Below, in pieces: positions 18,753 to 25,000 of a stretch of 25,000 bases of DNA (position 1 is its first letter; every line of letters starts with the position of its first letter). Where the stretch lies: positions 7,188,934 to 7,213,933 of the forward strand of contig NC_134036.1 of NCBI RefSeq assembly GCF_964204645.1. The letters are read 5' to 3'. Source of the DNA: Tubulanus polymorphus. Taxonomy: Eukaryota; Nemertea; Palaeonemertea; Tubulaniformes; Tubulanidae. Position numbers and translations under genes: made by a program. A model generated the notes under the pieces. The model was not told where the DNA came from. It searched no databases and worked only from the letters and a program-made list of their open reading frames with translations.

Positions 18753-19490
18753 ATCGGAGAAGAATCGGTCGAACGTGGTGCGTGATGAAGGGCCGAGTCC
18801 GACTCGGGCCGTCGTCGGGATGCGAGACCCGCCGTCGGGGCGTCTGGCTTCGCCGGAGAGTGCGCTGGCGTTGCCTGGCAGTTCCCGTCGGTGGATGGTC
18901 TCGACGGGTAGAGAGGTGCCTCTGGTGCGCGGAGTGTAACTCCGTCGCAGGTCGGACACGAACGGTATAATCGCGTTCCGCGCGTCGTCGCCCGATACGG
19001 TCGACGTCGCCGGTCGCGCTCCGCGGCGTCGAAGGAACGGCTGGCCGACGGCCTAGTGTCGTCGCCTCCGCTTCGTCCCGCCAGGTACGTAGTGCGTCGA
19101 GACGGGCCGAGACCGACTCGGGCCGTCGTCGGGATGCGAGACCCGCCGTCGGGGCGTCTGGCTTCGCCGGAGAGTGCGCTGGCGTTGCCTGGCAGTTCCC
19201 GTCGGTGGATGGTCTCGACGGGTAGAGAGGTGCCTCGGGTGCGCGGAGTGTAACTCCGTCGCAGGTCGGACACGAACGGTATAATCGCGTTCCGCGCGTC
19301 GTCGCCCGAACGGTCGACGTCGCCGGTCGCGCTCCGCGGCGTCGAAGGAACGGCTGGCCGACGGCCTAGTGTCGTCGCCTCCGCTTCGTCCCGCCAGGTA
19401 CGTAGTGCGTCGAGACGCGACGAGTGGTCCGCCGGTCGGTCGGTCGGTCGGTAGTAGAGAGGCGGCCCGAGGGCGGCGGTGGGCCGGCCT

Positions 19491-19508
19491 GCGCGCGCGC
19501 GCGCGCGT
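19491..19508. repeat. (GC)n run upstream of P12
   Basis: About 17 alternating G and C bases, able in principle to adopt Z-DNA, end roughly 115 bp upstream of the TATAT of P12. A shorter GCGCGCGCG run occupies the same place before P6 (12076-12084). Confidence 0.85.
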
Positions 19509-19537
19509 GGTCGGTAAGCGAGTAGAGTAGATTTTCG

Positions 19538-19648
19538 AAAAACGACAGAGTCCAGACTCTAAGTTGGAGTGTAGGGCTGCGAGTATCCGAGGCTCGGACG
19601 AGAACGGATATAGGCAAAGTCGCTATATGTGTAGAGAAGGTGCTCACC
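19538..19648 (+). promoter_or_regulatory. Putative Pol I gene promoter P12
   Basis: TATAT starts at 19624. It is the last promoter copy before the 18S tail and so the best candidate for the gene promoter of this unit. It shares the GAAGGTGCTCACC downstream type with P11. About 5.2 kb separates it from the 18S fragment, which would be a long 5' external transcribed spacer. Confidence 0.55.
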
Positions 19649-19789
19649 GGGGGCAGTTCGGGCGCCAGTCCGACTGCCTCTCCTGTCGATCGAGGCCGGT
19701 CTTTAAACGACCGGTCCGCGGCGGCCCTCCTCGTCCGTAGGACGATGATACGCTAACGGCAAGACGCCTCGCCAGGTCGCGATGCTCTG
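19649..19789 (+). other. Sequence downstream of P12, duplicated after P11
   Basis: Matches 15692-15829 with only a few differences, then changes abruptly at GCGATGCTC into the ~100-bp array. It is probably the start of the transcribed spacer. Confidence 0.55.
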
Positions 19790-22700
19790 CCTGCCGGGTT
19801 ACGGTCCCCGCGTTACCGGAGTTAGTCGCCCGGTAACGTTATCGGTCTCCGCTCAGGCGGACCGCGAAAGAAGTGATGGTCTCTTCGTGTCGGGTTAGGG
19901 TCGGTGCCCGCGTTACCGGAGTTAGTCGCCCGGAAACGTTATCGGTCTCCGCTCAGGCGGACCGCGAAAGAAGTGATGGTCTCTGCGCGTCGGGTTACGG
20001 TCGGCGCCCGCGATACCGGAGTTGGTCGCCCGGTAACGTTATCAGTCTCCGCTCAGGCGGACCGCGAAAGAAGTGATGGTCTCTGCGTGTCGGGTTACGG
20101 TCGGTGCCCGCGTTACCGGAGTTAGTCGCCCGGAAACGTTATCGGTCTCCGCTCAGGCGGACCGCGAAAGAAGTGATGACGGTCTCTGCGTGCCGGGTTA
20201 CGGTCGGTGCCCGCGTTACCGGAGTTAGTCGCCCGGTAACGTTATCGGTCTCCGCTCAGGCGGACCGCGAAAGAAGTGACGGTCTCTGCGTGTCGGGTTA
20301 CGGTCGGTGCCCGCGTTACCGGAGTTAGTCGCCCGGAAACGTTATCGGTCTCCGCTCAGGCGGACCGAGTAAGAAGTGATAGTCTCTGCGTGCAGGGTTA
20401 CGGTCCCCGCGTTACCGGAGTTAGTCGCCCGGTAACGTTATCGGTCTCCGCTCAGGCGGACCGCGTAAGAAGTGATGGTCTCTGCGTGTCGGGTTACGGT
20501 CGGTGCCCGCGTTACCGGAGTTGGTGGCCCGGTAACGTTATCGGTCTCCGCTCAGGCGGACCGCGTAAGAAGTGATGGTCTCTGCGTGCCGGGTTATGGT
20601 CCCCGCGTTACCGGAGTTGGTCGCCGCGTAACGTTATCGGTCTCCGCTTAGGCGGACCGCGTAAGAAGTGATGGTCTCTGCGTGCCGGAAAACGGTCCCC
20701 GCGTTACCGGAGTTGGTCGCCGCGTAACGTTATCGGTCTCCGCTCAGGCGGACCGCGTAAGAAGTGATGGTCTCCGCGTGCCGGGTTATGGTCCCCGCGT
20801 TACCGGAGTTGGTCGCCGCGTAACGTTATCGGTCTCCGCTTAGGCAGGCCGCGTAAGAAGTGATGGTCTCTGCGTGCCGGGTTATGGTCCCCGCGTTACC
20901 GGAGTTGGTCGCCGCGTAACGTTATCGGTCTCCGCTTAGGCGGGCCGCGTAAGAAGTGATGGTCTCTGCGTGCCGGGTTACGGTCCCCGCGTTACCGGAG
21001 TTGGTCGCCGCGTAACGTTAAAAGTCTCCGCTTAGGCGACCCCGCATAAGAGGTTATGGTCGCACCGCGTAAGCGATAATCGTCGCACCGCGTAATGGTT
21101 ATGGTCCACGCGTTACCGGAGTTGGTCGCCGCGTAACGTTATCGGTCTCCGCTTAGGCGGACCGCGTAAGAAGTGATGGTCTCCGCGTGCCGGGTTACGG
21201 TCCCCGCGTTACCGGAGTTGGTCGCCGCGTAACGTTAAAAGTCACCGCTCAGGCGGACCGCGAAAGAAGTGATGGTCTCTTCGTGTCGGGTTACGGTCGG
21301 TGCCCGCGTTACCGGAGTTAGTCGCCCGGAAACGTTATCGGTCTCCGCTCAGGCGGACCGCGAAAGAAGTGATGGTCTCTGCGTGTCGGGTTAGGGTCGG
21401 TGCCCGCGTTACCGGAGTTAGTCGCCCGGTAACGTTATCGGTCTCCGCTCAGGCGGACCGCGAAAGAAGTGATGGTCTCTTCGTGTCGGGTTACGGTCGG
21501 TGCCCGCGTTACCGGAGTTAGTCGCCCGGAAACGTTATCGGTCTCCGCTCAGGCGGACCGCGTGCGTAAGAAGTGATAGTCTCTGCGTGCCGGGTTACGG
21601 TCCCCGCGTTACCGGAGTTAGTCGCCCGGTAACGTTATCGGTCTCCGCTCAGGCGGACCGCGTAAGAAGTGATGGTCTCTGCGTGTCGGGTTACGGTGCC
21701 CGCGTTACCGGAGTTGGTCGCCCGGTAACGTTATCGGTCTCCGCTCAGGCGGACCGCGTGCGTACGTAAGAAGTGATGGTCTCTGCGCGTCGGGTTACGG
21801 TCGGCGCCCGCGATACCAGAGTTGGTCGCCCGGTAACGTTATCAGTCTCCGCTCAGGCGGACCGCGAAAGAAGTGATGGTCTCTGCGTGTCGGGTTACGG
21901 TCGGTGCCCGCATTACCGGAGTTAGCCGCCCGGTAACGTTATCGGTCTCCGCTCAGGCGGACCGCGTGCGTACGTAAGAAGTGATGGTCTCTGCGCGTCG
22001 GGTTACGGTCGGCGCCCGCGATACCGGAGTTGGTCGCCCGGTAACGTTATCAGTCTCCGCTCAGGCGGACCGCGAAAGAAGTGATGGTCTCTTCGTGTCG
22101 GGTTACGGTCGGTGCCCGCGTTACCGGAGTTAGTCGCCCGGAAACGTTATCGGTTTCCGCTCAGGCGGACCGCGAAAGAAGTGATGGTCTCTGCGTGTCG
22201 GGTTACGGTCGGTGCCCGCGTTACCGGAGTTAGTCGCCCGGTAACGTTATCGGTCTCCGCTCAGGCGGACCGCGAAAGAAGTGATGACGGTCTCTGCGTG
22301 CCGGGTTACGGTCGGCGCCCGCGTTACCGGAGTTAGTCGCCCGGAAACGTTATCGGTCTCCGCTCAGGCGGACCGCGAAAGAAGTGATGGTCTCTTCGTG
22401 TCGGGTTACGGTCGGTGCCCGCGTTACCGGAGTTCGTCGCCCGGAAACGTTATCGGTCTCCGCTCAGGCGGACCGCGTGCGTACGTAAGAAGTGATGGTC
22501 TCTGCGCGTCGGGTTACGGTCGGCGCCCGCGATACCGGAGTTGGTCGCCCGGTAACGTTATCAGTCTCCGCTCAGGCGGACCGCGAAAGAAGTGATGGTC
22601 TCTGCGTGTCGGGTTACGGTCGGTGCCCGCGTTACCGGAGTTAGCCGCCCGGTAACGTTATCGGTCTCCGCTCAGGCGGACCGCGAAAGAAGTGACGGTC

Positions 22701-24600
22701 TCTGCGTGTCGGGTTACGGTCGGCGCCCGCGTTACCGGAGTTGGTCGCCCGGTAACGTTATCAGTCTCCGCTCAGGCGGACCGCGAAAGAAGTGACGGTC
22801 TCCGCGTGTCGGGTTACGGTCGGCGCCCGCGTTACCGGAGTTAGTCGCCCGGTAACGTTATCGGTCTCCGCTCAGGCGGACCGCGTAAGAAGTGATGGTC
22901 TCTGCGTGCCGGGTTACGGTCCCCGCGTTACCGGAGTTGGTCGCCGCGTAACGTTAAAAGTCTCCGCTTAGGCGACCCCGCATAAGAGGTTATGGTCGCA
23001 CCGCGTAAGCGATAATCGTCGCACCGCGTAATGGTTATGGTCCCCGCGTTACCGGAGTTGGTCGCCGCGTAACGTTAAAAGTCTCCGCTTAGGCGACCCC
23101 GCATAAGAGGTTATGGTCGCACCGCGTAAGCGATAATCGTCGCACCGCGTAATGGTTATGGTCCCCGCGTTACCGGAGTTGGTCGCCCTGTAACGTTATC
23201 AGTCTCCGCTCAGGCGGACCGCGAAAGAAGTGATGGTCTCTGCGTGTCGGGTTACGTTCGGTGCCCGCGTTACCGGAGTTAGTCGCCCGGTAACGTTATC
23301 GGTCTCCGCTCAGGCGGACCGCGAAAGAAGTGAAGGTCTCTGCGTGTCGGGTTACGGTCGGCGCCCGCGTTACCGGAGTTAGTCGCCCGGAAACGTTATC
23401 GGTCTCCGCTCAGGCGGACCGCGAAAGAAGTGATGACGGTCTCTGCGTGCCGGGTTACGGTCGGCGCCCGCGTCACCGGAGTTAGTCGCCCGGTAACGTT
23501 ATCAGTCTCCGCTCAGGCGGACCGCGAAAGAAGTGATGGTCTCTGCGTGTCGGGTTACGGTCGGTGCCCGCGTTACCGGAGTTAGCCGCCCGGTAACGTT
23601 ATCGGTCTCCGCTCAGGCGGACCGCGTGCGTACGTAAGAAGTGATGGTCTCTGCGCGTCGGGTTACGGTCGGCGCCCGCGATACCGGAGTTGGTCGCCCG
23701 GTAACGTTATCAGTCTCCGCTCAGGCGGACCGCGAAAGAAGTGATGGTCTCTGCGTGTCGGGTTACGGTCGGTGCCCGCGTTACCGGAGTTAGCCGCCCG
23801 GTAACGTTATCGGTCTCCGCTCAGGCGGACCGCGTGCGTACGTAAGAAGTGATGGTCTCTGCGCGTCGGGTTACGGTCGGCGCCCGCGTTACCGGAGTTA
23901 GTCACCCGGTAACGTTATCGGTCTCCGCTCAGGCGGACCGCGAAAGAAGTGATGACGGTCTCTGCTTGCCGGGTTACGGTCGGCGCCCGCGTTACCGGAG
24001 TTAGCGCGTGCGTAAGAAGTGACGGCGGTCTCCGCGCGCCGGGCTACGGTCGGCGCCCGCGTTACCGGAGTTGGTGGCCCGGTAACGATATCGGTCTCCG
24101 CTCAGGCGGACCGCGTAAGAAGTGATGGTCTCTGCGTGCCGGGTTACGGTCCCCGCGTTACCGGAGTTGGTCGCCGCGTAACGTTATCGGTCTCCGCTTA
24201 GGCGGACCGCGTAAGAAGTGATGGTCTCTGCGTGCCGGGTTACGGTCCCCGCGTTACCGGAGTTGGTCGCCGCGTAACGTTAAAAGTCTCCCCTTAGGCG
24301 ACCCCGCATAAGAGGTTATGGTCGCACCGCGTAATGGTTATGGTCCCCGCGTTACCGGAGTTGGTCGCCGCGTAACGTTATCGGTCTCCGCTTAGGCGGA
24401 CCGCGTAAGAAGTGATGGTCTCCGCGTACCGGGTTACGGTCCCCGCGTTACCGGAGTTGGTCGCCGCGTAACGTTAAAAGTCTCCGCTTAGGCGACCCCG
24501 CATAAGAGGTTATGGTCGCACCGCGTAAGCGATAATCGTCGCTCCGCGTAACCGATAAACGTCGCACCGCGTAACTGATAAAAGGTCGCTCCGCGTAAGC
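19790..24600 (+). repeat. ~100-bp tandem repeat array, block 2 (about 48 units)
   Basis: Same family as block 1, with a period near 100 bp (GTAACG/GAAACG marker at 19833, 19933, 20033, 20133, 20237 and onward). Subtypes are visible: GCGAAAGAAGTGATGG units, GTGCGTACGTAAG units, units with GCCGCGTAACG that lose part of the main stem, and a divergent type with AACGTTAAAAGTC and GCACCGCGTAAGCGATAA (near 21018, 22952, 23075, 24280 and 24474). From about 24500 it degrades into ~24-bp subrepeats of CGCACCGCGTAA. It contains no gene and may be the 5' external transcribed spacer. Confidence 0.92.
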
Positions 24601-24635
24601 GGTAAAGTCTCCGCGTAAAGCGTTTAGTTCGGCCG

Positions 24636-24654
24636 ACCGCCGGTAGACGGCGGT
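24636..24654. repeat. Perfect 7-bp inverted repeat
   Basis: ACCGCCG at 24636-24642 pairs with CGGCGGT at 24648-24654 around a GTAGA loop. It lies just before the palindrome. Confidence 0.75.
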
Positions 24655-24665
24655 GCGGACCGCGT

Positions 24666-24687
24666 AACGCGGTCTATAGACCGCGTT
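24666..24687. repeat. Perfect 22-bp palindrome
   Basis: AACGCGGTC, a central TATA, then GACCGCGTT read identically on both strands. It lies about 120 bp upstream of the 18S junction, in the non-array sequence between the repeats and 18S. It is a candidate protein-binding or terminus-related site. Confidence 0.9.
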
Positions 24688-24808
24688 GCGAGCTGGGAAT
24701 GAACGGGAATTCCGAAGTGAAAACGCGGTCAGTACGCCGCGAATTCGGCGGCGACCTGCACGTCGTCGCTACGAAAACGCGGTCGCTACGCCGCAAAATC
24801 GCCTTCAG
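24688..24808. other. Unique sequence abutting the 18S fragment
   Basis: About 120 bp with two AAAACGCGGTC motifs, each followed by TACGCCGC (near 24720 and 24775). It occupies the place where the 3' part of helix 44 of 18S should be, but shows no resemblance to 18S. Confidence 0.6.
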
Positions 24809-24809
24809 T

Positions 24810-24867
<58 letters not shown>
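24809..24867 (+). rRNA. 18S rRNA, 3' terminal 59 nt only
   Basis: Starts at TTAGAGGAAGTAAAAGTCG, continues through GTAACAAGGTTTCCG and the GGTGAACC loop of helix 45, and ends at GGATCATTA, the universal small-subunit 3' end. The sequence is the animal/fungal form. Everything 5' of it in 18S (about 1.7-1.8 kb in a normal gene) is absent and replaced by spacer-like sequence, so this copy cannot make a full 18S rRNA. It may be a truncated unit, the right flank of an insertion into 18S, or an assembly misjoin. Confidence 0.95.
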
Positions 24868-24870
<3 letters not shown>

Positions 24871-25000
24871 AACATTGAACGAACATTGAACGAACGTTGA
24901 ACGAACGTTGAGCGAGTAAGCGAGGAGCCACGCGGCGGCCGGATACGTCCCGCCCGAGTAAGGGAAGGGAGGCCTTCCGAAGTCGGCGGCCGCTCGACGC
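24868..25000 (+). other. Internal transcribed spacer 1 (partial)
   Basis: Begins directly after the 18S 3' end and runs off the window. The first 44 bp are four tandem 11-bp units (ACGAACATTGA twice, then ACGAACGTTGA twice). No 5.8S sequence is reached. Confidence 0.85.

Larger units (their letters stand above)
16415..19420 (+). repeat. 313/431-bp higher-order tandem repeat array (8 units)
   Basis: The marker GTCGGACACGAA recurs at 16751, 17065, 17378, 17809, 18123, 18554, 18951 and 19265, giving spacings of 314, 313, 431, 314, 431, 397 and 314. The long form holds an extra ~118-bp insert with the 20-bp box and GTGCGTGATGAAGGGCCGAG. The 397 form is a long unit with a ~35-bp deletion near 18704. 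Repeats are nearly identical, so they are being homogenised. Reading frames here are short shadows of the repeat. Confidence 0.93.

Noticed and set aside
15848-19647. Minus-strand frames of 112-455 codons in the 313/431-bp array
   Set aside because: Frames follow the repeat exactly, restart at each unit and have no domain signal.
10905-24600. Regular ~100-bp repeats considered as a CRISPR array
   Set aside because: The whole unit repeats without unique spacers, and the setting is eukaryotic rDNA.
10905-24600. CCGGTAAC motif in the ~100-bp repeats considered as a Reb1-type terminator site
   Set aside because: The yeast site needs CCGGGTAA; the unit has CCGGTAAC, one G short, and the motif is better explained as one arm of the inverted repeat.
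24809-24867. Bacterial 16S 3' end
   Set aside because: The AGGATCATTA end without the anti-Shine-Dalgarno CCTCC, and the GAGGAAGTAAAAGTCG form, are eukaryotic.
1-25000. Search for an R1/R2/R7/R8-type retrotransposon that could explain the 18S junction
   Set aside because: No reverse-transcriptase or endonuclease motif was seen in any frame; the only enzyme domain found is the tyrosine recombinase.

Overview
This window is nuclear DNA from a eukaryote and is almost entirely ribosomal DNA (rDNA) spacer. It is GC- and CpG-rich. Near the right end, 24809-24867 is the last 59 nt of an 18S rRNA, ending at the universal ...GGATCATTA 3' terminus, followed by the start of ITS1. The GAGGAAGTAAAAGTCG form of this tail is typical of animals and fungi. 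The only convincing protein gene has eight short GT-AG introns, a TATA box and an AATAAA signal. I cannot name the species; an animal or other opisthokont is most likely.

Layout. 1-1027: GC-rich flank with a 177-bp direct repeat in two copies. 1028-4408 (minus strand): a nine-exon gene for an 885-residue protein with a basic, proline-rich N-terminus, two C2H2-like zinc fingers and a C-terminal tyrosine-recombinase catalytic domain (Crypton-like). 4409-5516: its promoter, then three 122-124 bp tandem repeats and unrecognised sequence. 5517-5613: a third, truncated copy of the 177-bp repeat, so copies of one repeat lie on both sides of the gene. 5671-15691: rDNA spacer of ~120-bp tandem repeats (5.8-10.6 kb and 13.8-15.6 kb), a first block of ~104-bp repeats (10.9-11.9 kb), and a pyrimidine-rich part (12.2-13.4 kb). 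15692-16400: mostly unique. 16415-19420: eight units of a 313/431-bp repeat. 19538-19787: the last promoter copy. 19790-24600: about 48 units of a ~100-bp repeat. 24600-24808: hairpins and a perfect palindrome. Then the 18S tail and ITS1.

Twelve promoter-like elements are spread through 5.7-19.7 kb. All share GAGAACGG followed exactly 16 nt later by TATAT, even where the flanks have diverged. They look like RNA polymerase I spacer and gene promoters. A second conserved module, TCTAGAAATAAGTCGTAACA, occurs 13 times in two different repeat contexts; it may be a terminator-type or protein-binding site, and its core AAGTCGTAACA also occurs in the 18S tail.

The main puzzle is that no 18S body is present: the repeats join directly to the final 59 nt of 18S. 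This may be a truncated rDNA unit, a mobile-element insertion into 18S, or an assembly misjoin. A recombinase gene in the same spacer raises the possibility of an rDNA-associated tyrosine-recombinase element, but the window alone does not prove it.
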